Positions 8,574 to 17,623 of a DNA stretch of 64,000 nt are shown here, in pieces (the first letter of the stretch is position 1; each line of letters opens with the position of its first letter). The notes below the pieces were generated by a model, which saw nothing but the letters and a program-made list of their open reading frames with translations, was not told the DNA's origin and searched no databases. The position numbers and the translations under genes are program-made. Source of the stretch: an uncultured Hyphomicrobiales bacterium (GTDB taxonomy: Bacteria; Pseudomonadota; Alphaproteobacteria; Rhizobiales; Xanthobacteraceae); contig CAIRGJ010000062.1 in assembly GCA_903878085.1 (NCBI GenBank), forward strand, positions 62,001-126,000, in the 5' to 3' direction.

Positions 8574-9590
8574 TCAACTGCCGTTCAGGCCATAGGCTTC
8601 AGGAAAGAACATATCCTTCCACGAGTCCGGCTTCTTCTTGATGCGTCCGACTTTGTGCATGAACTCGACGATCTTCATCACCGCGACCGGCGTCGTGGTA
8701 TAGTCGACGTCGGGATCGGCCACCATCTTCTCCAGCGCGTCGAGCGGGTTCTTGTCCTTGGTCGCGGTCAAATAAATCTGCGCGGCGTCGCGCGGATGCG
8801 CCTTGATGAAGGCATTGGCCTCGTTGAAGGCCGCAACCACCGCCGCACAGATTTGCGGATTGGCGTCGTGGAATTTCTTGGTCGCCACCAGCGTGCCATT
8901 GGTGTGGCGGCTGCCGACGGCGTCGTAAGATTTCAGTACCTGATGAATGCCCGGCGTCGCCAACTCGTAATAGTAGAACGGCGAACTGGCGAAATGCGAA
9001 TTGATCTCGGAAACGCCCGACATCAACGCCGCCGCTGCATCCGCATGCGACCGGGTGATGGTGATGGAGTCGAGCTTGTCGTAATGCTCGAAGCCCCAGA
9101 TCTTGGCGGACTCCATTTCCAGCGCGATGGCGTGGCCGGTGAGCTTGACCGCCGGCAGTGCGATCTTGTCCTTGTCGGTGAAGTCCTTGATCGTTTTTAC
9201 ATTGGGATTTCGCGTCACCAACACGTAGGGCATCGACTGCATGGCAATCAGCGCGCGCGCTTCCTGCGGCGTGCCGGCCGTTTTGTCCCAGATGGTGGCC
9301 AGCGTCGGAACGCCCGGGCCGATGAAGTCGGCCTGGCCGGCCAGCAGCGCATCGAGCTCAGCTGCCGGACCGGCGCGCTGCGTCCAACTTGTCTTGACGT
9401 CGCCGAGGCCCGCCGCCTTGGCGTGCTTCTCGATCAGCTGCTGCGCCTCGATCACGATCATCGGCAGATAAGGCAGGCCGAACTGCTTCGACATCCGCAC
9501 TTCGGTGACTTCGGCAAAAGCGCTTGGGGTTTGTGCGCTAGCGGCGATGGCGGCCGCGATCAGCGCGCTGGCTACGAGCTTCCTCCACAT
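8574..9590 (-). CDS. ABC transporter substrate-binding protein, NitT/TauT (SsuA-like) type
   Basis: A 338-residue periplasmic binding protein with a Sec signal peptide (MWRKLVASALIAAAIAAS, cleavage near AFA, residues 24-26). The mature part has the NMT1/SsuA-like pattern: GLPYLPMIVIEAQQLIEKHA, ALLAGQADF, then MSGVSEINSHF. It is a clear paralogue of the binding protein at 13367-14398; they share GLPYLPM, WDKTAGTP, SMP, FYYYELAT and NSWKD-type blocks. No ATPase or permease gene lies beside it, so it probably uses the transporter at 11558-13307. A GGAGGGA ribosome-binding site precedes the ATG. Confidence 0.88.
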   Translation of the reverse strand: MWRKLVASALIAAAIAASAQTPSAFAEVTEVRMSKQFGLPYLPMIVIEAQQLIEKHAKAAGLGDVKTSWTQRAGPAAELDALLAGQADFIGPGVPTLATIWDKTAGTPQEARALIAMQSMPYVLVTRNPNVKTIKDFTDKDKIALPAVKLTGHAIALEMESAKIWGFEHYDKLDSITITRSHADAAAALMSGVSEINSHFASSPFYYYELATPGIHQVLKSYDAVGSRHTNGTLVATKKFHDANPQICAAVVAAFNEANAFIKAHPRDAAQIYLTATKDKNPLDALEKMVADPDVDYTTTPVAVMKIVEFMHKVGRIKKKPDSWKDMFFPEAYGLNGS

Positions 9591-9615
9591 GAGTCCCTCC
9601 CTGCTTTTCTAATTT

Positions 9616-10515
9616 TTAGAATTGATAAAGCCGCGCCGGGTTATCGACGAGGATCTTGCGAAGCTCGGTCTTGTCTCTGGTCCAGGACGCCAGGCGGTTG
9701 AGCGCCGCGCCGTTGTCCTCCGGGCGGAACGGTTCGACCACGGCGGGGTCGCGCTTGGCGGCGCCGGGATGCGGCCAGTCGGTGCCCCACAATATGCGGT
9801 CCGGATTGGCCGCGATCATCGCGCGCGCGATCGGTGCGGCGTCGGGATAATTCGGCAATTGCGAGATGCGGTATGGCGCGGAGATTTTCACATAAATCTT
9901 GCCGCTCTTGAGCAGCGCCAGCAATTCCTTGAATCCCGGCTGATCGACGCCGAGTTCCGCCTTCGGCCGGCCGAAGTGGTCGACCACCAGCGGCGTCGGC
10001 AGCTTCAGGATGGCGTCGTGCAGCGGCGCAAGAACGCCGAGATTGGTATAAGTCTGCACGTGCCAGCCGAGCCGGACGACGCGCTCGGCGGTGCGTTGGA
10101 ACAGCCGGCCGGCGACGGCGGAGTCAATCTCGCCATGAGACTCGATGTTGACGCGCACGCCGCGAATGCCGGCTCCATGCATGTCGTCGAGCATGGCATC
10201 GGTGGTGGCGTCGTCGATCACCGCGACGCCGCGCGCGCGGTCGCCCATCTTGCGCACAGCATCGACCGTGACCGCATTGTCCGCGCCATAGGGGCTGGGA
10301 TGCACGACCACGACGCGGTCGATGTGGATCGCCTTGTGCAAGGCGTTCAAATCGTCGATCGACGCCGGCCCCGGCGTGTACAGCCGCTTCGGCGACAGCG
10401 GAAATGTTTTGTCCGGCCCGAAGATGTGGGTATGGCAGTCACAGGCGCCGCTTGGCACCTCGAACGACGGCGGTGTCGGTGTGACGCCGAGAATTGGTTT
10501 TCCTACCGGCATCAC
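9616..10515 (-). CDS. Amidohydrolase-2 family hydrolase, 2-pyrone-4,6-dicarboxylate hydrolase (LigI)-like
   Basis: A 299-residue TIM-barrel hydrolase. It opens with ACDCHTHIFGP (metal-binding HxH), has VVDHFGRP near residue 185 and GTDWPHPG near residue 255 (catalytic Asp), the pattern of LigI and related lactonases that hydrolyse cyclic esters of dicarboxylic acids. The start is either GTG at 10515 or ATG at 10512, both overlapping the stop of the aldolase gene. Co-transcription with an HpcH-type aldolase suggests ring opening followed by aldol cleavage, by analogy with protocatechuate or gallate pathways. The exact substrate is not determinable from sequence. Confidence 0.82.
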   Translation of the reverse strand: MMPVGKPILGVTPTPPSFEVPSGACDCHTHIFGPDKTFPLSPKRLYTPGPASIDDLNALHKAIHIDRVVVVHPSPYGADNAVTVDAVRKMGDRARGVAVIDDATTDAMLDDMHGAGIRGVRVNIESHGEIDSAVAGRLFQRTAERVVRLGWHVQTYTNLGVLAPLHDAILKLPTPLVVDHFGRPKAELGVDQPGFKELLALLKSGKIYVKISAPYRISQLPNYPDAAPIARAMIAANPDRILWGTDWPHPGAAKRDPAVVEPFRPEDNGAALNRLASWTRDKTELRKILVDNPARLYQF

Positions 10516-11312
10516 GCCTTGCTCATGTCGTGGACCTGCTTCGCCTTTTCGGTCATGGCGGCTTGCAGGAACTGAATATCGGTCCCGGTCGACACCATGC
10601 GCGCGCCCATGGCGATGAATTCCGCCGCGAGCTTCGGTTTGGTCGACAGCCCGCCGACGCCGACGTGCTTACCGTGTTTGCGGCAGGCGGCGATGGTGCG
10701 GGCATAGGCGTCGCGCACCCTCGGATGCTCGTGCTGGCCGGCGAGCCCCATGCTGGCGAGCATGTCGTTTACGCCAATCAAAACCATGTCGACGCCTTCG
10801 ACCGCGGCGATCTCGTCGGCTCTGTCGAGCGCCTCGGCGGATTCGAATTGCACGATCACCATGGTGGCGTCGTTGACCGCGGCATTGGCCTCGGCGGTTG
10901 GGAAAGAGCGGTATTCGAGATGGGGCAGGGCGCCACCAGCGCCACGGTCGCCAAATGGCGCAAACTTCGCCGCCTTGACCACCTCGCGCGCCTCTTCCGC
11001 TGATCGTATGCCGGGCGCGACGATGCCGAGCGCGCCGCCGTCCAGCACGCGCTGGATATATTCTGGCGTGTTGGCCGGCACGCGCACCATCGGCGCAATG
11101 CCGACGCTCAGCGCCGCCAGACAAATCTGCCCGGTCATATCGAGCGTCATGGTCGAATGTTCGAGGTCGATATAGATCATGTCGAAGCCGGCGGTCTTGG
11201 CCATCCGCGCGATCTCGACGCCGCGCGTCAGCCGGATGGTCATCGAGGCGACGACTTCATCCCGCGCCAGTTTCTCTTTGACGATATTGCGTAGAATTTC
11301 TGCGGCTTTCAC
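10512..11312 (-). CDS. HpcH/HpaI family aldolase
   Basis: A 266-residue class II pyruvate-type aldolase. Family marks are FDMIYIDLEHSTM near residue 45 (catalytic His-Glu region), RVPANTPEYIQRVLDGGALGIVAPGI around 85 (Arg, metal site) and MVIVQFES around 155 (metal Glu). The chosen start is the GTG at 11310-11312, which has GAGGAG about 8 nt upstream; a longer in-frame start at 11348 lacks a ribosome-binding site. It is the first gene of the minus-strand operon that continues with the LigI-like hydrolase, binding protein, Ldh and MBL genes. It should cleave a 4-hydroxy-2-oxo acid to pyruvate or a related oxo acid. Confidence 0.88.
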   Translation of the reverse strand: MKAAEILRNIVKEKLARDEVVASMTIRLTRGVEIARMAKTAGFDMIYIDLEHSTMTLDMTGQICLAALSVGIAPMVRVPANTPEYIQRVLDGGALGIVAPGIRSAEEAREVVKAAKFAPFGDRGAGGALPHLEYRSFPTAEANAAVNDATMVIVQFESAEALDRADEIAAVEGVDMVLIGVNDMLASMGLAGQHEHPRVRDAYARTIAACRKHGKHVGVGGLSTKPKLAAEFIAMGARMVSTGTDIQFLQAAMTEKAKQVHDMSKA

Positions 11313-11557
11313 TTGGCGGTCTCCTCGCAGGCGGCTCGTACCGCCCATTATTGTTTTGCGTCAGCATGGGCGGCGGGTGCGGCACCCGTCAACCGGCCGC
11401 CACGACATTCTCAAGGAACGCCGGAATCGGCCTGGCCGGTGAGCGGAACGATAGACAGCCTTGCGGAAACCGGCCAAACTTACGGCCGGACATCGGTACG
11501 CCAGAGACCGGGCCGCAAAGAAAAAAATAGCGACCAGGGGCGGGAGGAACCAAGGCG

Positions 11558-12457
11558 ATGATGAGCGGCACCACAGTCGCATCGAGATCGGCCGTACCAG
11601 GCGCCGGCGCGCGCAAGGAAGCGGCCGGCCGCTCGCGCGGCGGCAACGCCGCCGATGCCGGCCAGCCTTTGCTCGACGTGCGCGGCGTCACCATCCAGTA
11701 CAAAACCCAGCACCATCTGATCACCGCGACTTACCGTGTCAGCTTCAAAGTCTTGCAAGGCGACCGCTTCGTCGTGGTCGGACCGTCCGGTTGCGGCAAG
11801 TCGACGTTGCTCAAGGCCGTCGGCGGCTATCTGGCGCCGACCGAGGGCGAGATCCGCCTCAAGGGCGAGTTGATCACCAAGCCCGGCCCGGACCGGCTGA
11901 TGGTGTTCCAGGAGTTCGATCAACTGCTGCCGTGGATGACGGTGCTCGAGAACGTTGTGTTCCCGCTCAAGACCACAGGCACGTTGCAGGGCAAAGCCGC
12001 GATTGAACGCGCCATGCATTATATCCAGAAGGTCAAATTGACCGACTTTGCCAACAGCTATCCGCACACTCTGTCCGGGGGCATGAAACAGCGCGTGGCG
12101 ATTGCGCGCGGCATGGCGATGGAGCCGGACATCCTGTTGATGGACGAGCCGTTCGCCGCGCTCGACGCGCTGACCCGCACCCGCATGCAGGACGAGCTGC
12201 TGCAATTATGGGACGAAATCCGTTTCACGGTGCTGTTCGTCACCCATTCGATTCCCGAGGCGATCAAGCTCGGCAGCCGTATCCTGCTGCTGTCGCCGCA
12301 TCCGGGGCAGGTGAAGGCCGAGATCAACAGCGTGCCGCGCGGCCAGGAAAATTCCGACGAGGCCGCTGCGCTTGGCCGCGAAATTCACGACATGCTGTTC
12401 GCCGATCAAATCGAGGAGGCGCCCCATGCATCAAGCGCAAACATTCCCGGTCACTGA
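11558..12457 (+). CDS. ABC transporter ATP-binding protein, NitT/TauT (SsuB/TauB) type
   Basis: A 299-residue ATPase. Walker A is GPSGCGKST (about residues 77-85), the Q-loop lies in MVFQEFDQLLPW, the signature is LSGGMKQR and Walker B is ILLMDEPFAAL, with the switch His in FVTHS. The first 40 residues are a low-complexity Ala/Arg/Gly extension not seen in most homologues. GGGAGG precedes the ATGATG start. It overlaps the permease gene by 32 nt. The operon (ATPase, permease, binding protein) is divergent from the aldolase operon and shares its 245-nt promoter region, so the two are probably co-regulated. Confidence 0.92.
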   Translation: MMSGTTVASRSAVPGAGARKEAAGRSRGGNAADAGQPLLDVRGVTIQYKTQHHLITATYRVSFKVLQGDRFVVVGPSGCGKSTLLKAVGGYLAPTEGEIRLKGELITKPGPDRLMVFQEFDQLLPWMTVLENVVFPLKTTGTLQGKAAIERAMHYIQKVKLTDFANSYPHTLSGGMKQRVAIARGMAMEPDILLMDEPFAALDALTRTRMQDELLQLWDEIRFTVLFVTHSIPEAIKLGSRILLLSPHPGQVKAEINSVPRGQENSDEAAALGREIHDMLFADQIEEAPHASSANIPGH

Positions 12458-13307
12458 GCGCCCGAATATCTACTGCGAGACGCTGGGTCCCGAACAGTTC
12501 GGCATCATCGAGAAGCCGCTGACCTGGTTCGAGCAGATCTACAATCAGACCTGGTTGCGCAAGGTCGGCATCCTGGTGTTTCTGGCGCTGGGCTGGGAAT
12601 TGTACGGCCGCTGGCTCGACAATCCGCTGCTGGTGCCGCCGTTCAGCGACGCGGTGCGCGCCTTGCTGACGGATGTCGGCAACGGCACCATCCCGAAGCG
12701 GGCCTTGAGTTCGATCCAGGTGCTGATGATCGGCTTTGCCTCCGGCACCTTGCTCGCCGGGCTGTTGACCGTGTTCGCCATCTCGAGCCGTCTCGGCACC
12801 GACTTCCTCGACACCATGACCGCGATGTTCAACCCGCTGCCGGCGATCGCGCTGTTGCCGCTGGCGCTGATCTGGTTCGGGCTGGGCGCCGGCAGTCTGG
12901 TGTTCGTGCTGATCCATTCGGTGATGTGGGCGGTGTCGCTCAACATGCTCGCCGGCTTCCGCGGCGTGTCGATGACGGCGCGCATGGTCGGCCGCAACTA
13001 CAATCTCACCGGCTTGCGCTTCGTCGCGCGCATTCTGATCCCTGCGGCATTTCCCAGCATCCTGGCGGGCTTGAAGATCGGCTGGGCCTTCGCCTGGCGC
13101 ACCTTGATCGCGGCCGAGCTGGTGTTCGGCGTGTCGTCGGGTCAGGGCGGGCTCGGCTGGTACATCTTCGAGAGCAAGAACCAGCTCAACATCGCCGAAG
13201 TGTTCGCCGGCCTGCTCACCATCATCATGATCGGGCTCGCGGTCGAGAACGTGGTGTTTCGCGTCATCGAGAAAAGAACGGTGCAACGCTGGGGCATGCA
13301 GTCTTAA
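12426..13307 (+). CDS. ABC transporter permease, NitT/TauT (SsuC) type
   Basis: A 293-residue inner-membrane permease with a cytoplasmic N-terminus of about 45 residues and six hydrophobic segments. The ATPase-docking loop contains ARMVGRNYNLTGLRFVARILIP near residue 185, the EAA-type motif of the BPD family. The start ATG at 12426 has GAGGAGG 6 nt upstream and sits inside the ATPase gene. It works with the ATPase before it and the binding protein after it. Confidence 0.9.
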   Translation: MHQAQTFPVTERPNIYCETLGPEQFGIIEKPLTWFEQIYNQTWLRKVGILVFLALGWELYGRWLDNPLLVPPFSDAVRALLTDVGNGTIPKRALSSIQVLMIGFASGTLLAGLLTVFAISSRLGTDFLDTMTAMFNPLPAIALLPLALIWFGLGAGSLVFVLIHSVMWAVSLNMLAGFRGVSMTARMVGRNYNLTGLRFVARILIPAAFPSILAGLKIGWAFAWRTLIAAELVFGVSSGQGGLGWYIFESKNQLNIAEVFAGLLTIIMIGLAVENVVFRVIEKRTVQRWGMQS

Positions 13308-13366
13308 AAGGCGCTCGCAACGTCTGACTGCACGACAAGCCCGGCTTAAAAAACGGGGAGGTCTTC

Positions 13367-14398
13367 ATGATCCGCAGGCGAGATTTCTGCAAGACGATGG
13401 CGGCCGCGCCGGTGGCGTTAGCCATGCCGGGTCTGCTGCGCTCGAGCTTTGCCGACGAAGTCTCCAGCATCGTGCTCATCAGCCAGACCGGGCTGCCTTA
13501 TCTGCCGATGATGGTGATGGAGGAGCTCAAGCTAGTCGAGAAAAACGCCGGCAAGCTCGGCGTCGCTTCGCTCAAGCCGGAATTCAAAAGCATGGGCGGC
13601 ACGCAATCGTTGATCGACGCGCTGCTGAGCGGCCAGATGACCTTCGGCGTCACCGGCGTGCCCGGCCTCTGCGTGCTGTGGGACAAGACCGCCGGCACAC
13701 CGAACGAGGTGCGGGCTTTGTCCGCGGTGCAGTCGATGCCGTTCATGCTGGTGACCAACCGCCCCAGCATCAAGACGCTGCGTGACTTCACCGAGCACGA
13801 CAAGATCGCGGTGCCGGCGGTCAAAGTGTCGAGCCAGGCGATCTGCCTGCAGATGGCGGTTGCCAAGGAATGGGGCTTCGAGAACTACGCCAAGCTCGAC
13901 GCCTACACGATCACCCGTTCGCACCCGGAAGCCGCGGTTTCGGTGATGTCGAAGGCGAGCGAGATCAACAGCCACTACTCAGTCGCGCCGTTCTATTATT
14001 ACGAATTGGCGACGCAGGGCGTGCACAAGGTGCTCAATTCCTACGATACGCTGGGCGGCCCGGGCACCAACGGCGTCATGCTCATGACCAAGAAATTCCG
14101 CGACGCCAATCCGAAGGTCACCCAGACGGTCTACGCCGCGCTGTCGGAAGCCGAGGACTTCATCAACAAGAAGCCGAACGAGGCGGCGGAAATCTACATA
14201 AAGGCCGCCAAGGAAAAGCGCAGTTCGCAGGCCGAGATGGCCAAGTTCATCTCCGATCCGGACAATATCTGGACCACGATGCCGCAGCAGACCATGACCT
14301 TCGCCGGCTTCATGAACAAAGTCGGCACCATGAAGCGGCTGCCAAATTCGTGGAAGGACCTCTACATGCCGGAATGCCACGACCTCGCCGGTACCTGA
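13367..14398 (+). CDS. ABC transporter substrate-binding protein, NitT/TauT type, Tat-exported
   Basis: A 343-residue periplasmic binding protein. Its N-terminus, MIRRRDFCKTMAAAPVALA, is a twin-arginine signal, unlike the Sec signal of its paralogue at 8574-9590. The mature part shares GLPYLPMM, WDKTAGTP, ITRSHPEAAVSVMSKASEINSH and FYYYELATQG with that paralogue. It follows the permease gene by 59 nt with its own ribosome-binding site (GGGGAGG). Its stop lies 3 nt from the stop of the convergent TPP-enzyme gene, leaving no room for a separate terminator. Confidence 0.9.
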   Translation: MIRRRDFCKTMAAAPVALAMPGLLRSSFADEVSSIVLISQTGLPYLPMMVMEELKLVEKNAGKLGVASLKPEFKSMGGTQSLIDALLSGQMTFGVTGVPGLCVLWDKTAGTPNEVRALSAVQSMPFMLVTNRPSIKTLRDFTEHDKIAVPAVKVSSQAICLQMAVAKEWGFENYAKLDAYTITRSHPEAAVSVMSKASEINSHYSVAPFYYYELATQGVHKVLNSYDTLGGPGTNGVMLMTKKFRDANPKVTQTVYAALSEAEDFINKKPNEAAEIYIKAAKEKRSSQAEMAKFISDPDNIWTTMPQQTMTFAGFMNKVGTMKRLPNSWKDLYMPECHDLAGT

Positions 14399-14401
14399 CG
14401 C

Positions 14402-16012
14402 TTACAGTTCCCGCAGCGCGTTGAACTGCGCGACATAGCCCGACGCATCGATGCGCACGCCGATCACCGTGGTGCGCTTGGTCTTGAGGGCTGCGGACAG
14501 CGCGTTGCTGAAGTCCTGTTCGGTCTCCACCGTGACGCCGTCGGCACCGAAGGATTGCGCCAGCTTCTGCCAGTCGACGCCGCCGAGTTGCACGCCGTGC
14601 AGCGGAATGCCTTTGATCTCCTGTTTGACGCGAATGAGGCCGATCTCGCGGTCGTCGAACACGATGACGATGATTGGCAGGTTCTCGCGCTGCGCGGTCT
14701 GCAGTTCCGCGACCGTCATCAGGAAACCGCCGTCGCCGGTAAACGCCACCACCGGCCGGTCCGGAAACGCCATGCGCGCGGCCAGTGCGCCCGGCACGGC
14801 GTAGCCCATCGAGGCGAGGCCGTTCGAGGTGAGAAACTCGCGCGGCCCGTAGGATTCCCACTTCTGCACCACCAGCAGGCGGCTGGCGCCGGCATCGCAA
14901 GTGGCAATCGTGTCGCGCGGCAGGATGGCGCGCGCGACTTCCATGGCGCGCTGCGGCGACAGGCCGGTGGCCGGCGTGTTGAGCGCGTCGCGCACCTCGT
15001 TGCGAAAGTTCTTGGCGGATTTCTCGCCCCAATTGGTGCCTTCCGGCGCCCATTGCGCCAGACCGGCCAGGATGGATTTCAGGTCGCCGATGATTTCGGG
15101 GTCGGCCGGCACCAGCGCATCGGTGCTGGCGACCGACGACAAAGCCAGCACGGGCAACGTGTAAGGCCACGGCTTGGGCTGCAGCTCGACCGCATCAAGG
15201 CCGATGGTGACGATCAGGTCGCTCTCCATCACCAGCTTGCGCTCGATCAGGCCGCCAATGATGCAGCCGGCGCGCAACGGGTGATCCTCCGGAATCATGC
15301 CTTTGCACTTGGTCGTCGTGAGCACCGGCGCGCCGAGGCGCTCGGCGAATTTCACGAACTCCGCCGACGCCTTGCACCAATAGACGCCCATGCCGGCGAT
15401 CAGAATCGGCCGCTTGGCGCGGTTGAGCATGTCGAGCGCGGGTTTGAGATCGCCGCGATCCGGGCCCGGCGTGATCCAGTTCGGCAGCAGCGTCGGCTCG
15501 GCGGTCATCTCACCGGCCTCGCGGGTGGTCTCGCTCTGCGGAAAATCGAAATGCACCGGGCCGGGCGGCGTCGCGGTGGCGGTGCGCATGGCGCGGCGCA
15601 CCTGCTGACGCACCACCTTGGCGTCGATGACAGTGCTCCACTTCACGATAGGCTCGTACATCGCCTGCTGATTGATGCGCTGGCGCAGGCCGGTCTCGTA
15701 GGTCGGACGCGAATAGGAATCTGTAATGGCAATGAGGGGCGAGCGATCGAGGAAGGCGTGCGCGACGCCGTTGACCATATTGGCGGCGCCGGGCCCGCGC
15801 GTCGAAAGACAGATGCCGGGACTGCCGGTGAGGTCGCCCCACGTCGAAGCCAGCATGGCGCCGGCGACTTCCTGTTTCATCAGCAGAAAACGCATCTGGC
15901 GCTGCCGCGCCGCTTCCATCAGTTCGACCGACTCGCCGCCGGGATGGCCGACAATAAACGGCGTGCCGGCTTCCTTGAACGCGGCGGCCAGCACTTCGAC
16001 GGTTGAGGACAT
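14402..16012 (-). CDS. Thiamine-diphosphate-dependent enzyme, acetolactate synthase / benzoylformate decarboxylase family
   Basis: A 536-residue three-domain TPP enzyme. The N-terminal Pyr domain has the catalytic Glu in MKQEVAGAM near residue 51 and RGPGAANMVNGVAHA around 76. The middle domain binds nucleotide or is structural. The C-terminal PP domain has the GDGGFLMTVAELQTA motif near residue 430 ending in VFDD, a slight variant of the usual GDG-x-NN box. The best start is the ATG at 16010-16012 with GGGAGG upstream; the longer frame adds 24 residues without a ribosome-binding site. The neighbouring 2-hydroxyacid dehydrogenase and aldolase operon suggest 2-oxo acid decarboxylation or carboligation, not branched-chain synthesis. 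Confidence 0.85.
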   Translation of the reverse strand: MSSTVEVLAAAFKEAGTPFIVGHPGGESVELMEAARQRQMRFLLMKQEVAGAMLASTWGDLTGSPGICLSTRGPGAANMVNGVAHAFLDRSPLIAITDSYSRPTYETGLRQRINQQAMYEPIVKWSTVIDAKVVRQQVRRAMRTATATPPGPVHFDFPQSETTREAGEMTAEPTLLPNWITPGPDRGDLKPALDMLNRAKRPILIAGMGVYWCKASAEFVKFAERLGAPVLTTTKCKGMIPEDHPLRAGCIIGGLIERKLVMESDLIVTIGLDAVELQPKPWPYTLPVLALSSVASTDALVPADPEIIGDLKSILAGLAQWAPEGTNWGEKSAKNFRNEVRDALNTPATGLSPQRAMEVARAILPRDTIATCDAGASRLLVVQKWESYGPREFLTSNGLASMGYAVPGALAARMAFPDRPVVAFTGDGGFLMTVAELQTAQRENLPIIVIVFDDREIGLIRVKQEIKGIPLHGVQLGGVDWQKLAQSFGADGVTVETEQDFSNALSAALKTKRTTVIGVRIDASGYVAQFNALREL

Positions 16013-16158
16013 CAACAGGCCTCCCAATAATACGGCTCTGCGGGCCGCTATGCGCAGCATGGCAGGACAAACGCCGATCGCCAACCGCGTTGCGGCGCAA
16101 GATGGCAGCTATTCGCTATATGCATTAGGATCGTCTTAGGCTTTGCGAGGTCTCAGAG

Positions 16159-17151
16159 ATGTCCGACGTCACCATTGCCGTCCTCGACTTGTTCCATCCG
16201 CAGATCGAAGCTGCCATCAAGGCGGCGGCGCCGGTGAACTGGCGCGTGTCGTTCACCGCCGCCAACACGCTAGCGGCGCGCGTCGATGTGTTGCGCGGCG
16301 CCGACATCGCGCTGATCATGGCGGCGCATATGCCGAAGGAATTATTGAGCCAGGCGCCGCGGCTGCGCTTCATTCAGAAGCTCGGCGCCGGCGTCGACCG
16401 CATCGATCTCGATTATTGCCGCGAGCGCGGCATCGGCGTGGCGCGGCTGCATGCCGGCAACAGCATTCCGGTCGCCGAGCACACGATACTCCTGATGCTC
16501 GCGGTCTATCGCCAACTGCCACAGATCGACCGCCGCACCCGTGCCGGCGTCTGGAGCAAGGAAGACGCGCGCGGCATGCATCGCCAGTTGTTGCATAAGA
16601 CTGTCGGGCTGGTCGGCTTCGGCGCAGTCGGCAAGGGTGTCGCCAAGCGCTTGCGCGGCTTCGACGTCGATATCCTCTATTACGACCCATTCCGCGCATC
16701 GTTGGAAGTCGAGCAGAGCCTCGGCGTCACTTATTGCGATCTCGATGATCTGCTGCACCGCGCCGACATCGTGTCGCTGCACCTGCCGCTGATGAAGGAG
16801 ACGCAAGGCATCATCGACGCCAAGCGCATCGCCGCGATGAAGCAAGGCGCGGTGCTGATCAATTGCGCCCGCGGTGGCCTGGTCGATGAAGCGGCACTCA
16901 CGGCTGCCTTGAAGAGTGGACGCCTGTTCGGCGCCGGCATCGATGCCTTCTCCGAGGAACCGCCGGTCGGCAGTCCACTGCTCGAATTGGAGAACACCGT
17001 GGTCACCTCGCATCTGGCTGGCGCCACGATCGATAATTTCGCCGGGCTGCTGGCGCGTTCGATCGAGAACATGAAGTCTGTGCTGCGCGGCGAGGCGCTG
17101 CCGTCGGGCGATGTCGCGGTCGCGCCGGAGCCCAAAGTGGCGGCGGAATAG
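16159..17151 (+). CDS. D-isomer-specific 2-hydroxyacid dehydrogenase
   Basis: A 330-residue NAD-dependent enzyme of the phosphoglycerate/glyoxylate reductase family. The Rossmann motif GFGAVG lies near residue 155, the catalytic Arg in NCARGGLVDE around 235, Glu in SEEPP around 264 and the catalytic His in TSHLAG around 281. It is divergent from the TPP-enzyme gene with 146 nt between their starts. It probably reduces or oxidises a 2-oxo/2-hydroxy acid of the adjacent pathway. Assigning it to serine biosynthesis is unlikely, since there is no C-terminal ACT domain. Confidence 0.9.
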   Translation: MSDVTIAVLDLFHPQIEAAIKAAAPVNWRVSFTAANTLAARVDVLRGADIALIMAAHMPKELLSQAPRLRFIQKLGAGVDRIDLDYCRERGIGVARLHAGNSIPVAEHTILLMLAVYRQLPQIDRRTRAGVWSKEDARGMHRQLLHKTVGLVGFGAVGKGVAKRLRGFDVDILYYDPFRASLEVEQSLGVTYCDLDDLLHRADIVSLHLPLMKETQGIIDAKRIAAMKQGAVLINCARGGLVDEAALTAALKSGRLFGAGIDAFSEEPPVGSPLLELENTVVTSHLAGATIDNFAGLLARSIENMKSVLRGEALPSGDVAVAPEPKVAAE

Positions 17152-17258
17152 CCGCCGCGCATGATTCCGAAAAGTGTGAAGCGGTTTTCGGGCAAGATCA
17201 TGCGCCAAACAATCGTCCGATGGACAAACCGGACGGGCGGCTTTACTCCAATCGTCAC

Positions 17259-17335
17259 GCGCTGGTAGCTCAGCTGGATAGAGCACCAGACTTCGAATCT
17301 GGGGGTCAGGGGTTCGAATCCCTTCCAGCGCACCA
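17259..17335 (+). tRNA. tRNA-Arg (anticodon TCG)
   Basis: A full cloverleaf: acceptor GCGCTGG pairs with CCAGCGC, D-arm GCTC/GAGC, anticodon stem CCAGA/TCTGG with loop CTTCGAA (anticodon TCG at 17293-17295), T-arm AGGGG/CCCTT around TTCGAAT, discriminator A and an encoded CCA. It would read CGA and, by wobble or modification, other CGN arginine codons. No integrase or duplicated 3' end was seen next to it. Confidence 0.97.
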
Positions 17336-17623
17336 CCTTGTCCTCTTGGACCTCTTGGCGCTCCCGAGTAAGGCGCTTGCGAACGTTGAGGAATAATCGG
17401 TTCTGGCACGAACAACCCGATAGATGGCACACGGCGCTGTCCGCGGCGGCAAAGTCCTGCCCTGCCTACCCGGCGCCGCGAAATCGGCATACAGTTTGGT
17501 ACTAAACATCTGTATCGAACGCTGAATTGACCTATTGGAAGCAATGAAACCGAGGCTGAGGATTATCGACGCTGGCGCGTTCCGAGGCTGTCGTATCGGC
17601 GGCCTGCGAATGAGCAACGGACG

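Noticed and set aside
14402-16012. Biosynthetic acetolactate synthase IlvB
   Set aside because: No small regulatory subunit gene or other branched-chain genes lie near; context is catabolic, so the product is left general.
17259-17623. tRNA-Arg as an integration site
   Set aside because: No integrase, no duplicated tRNA 3' end and no composition change were seen to its right; neighbours look chromosomal.
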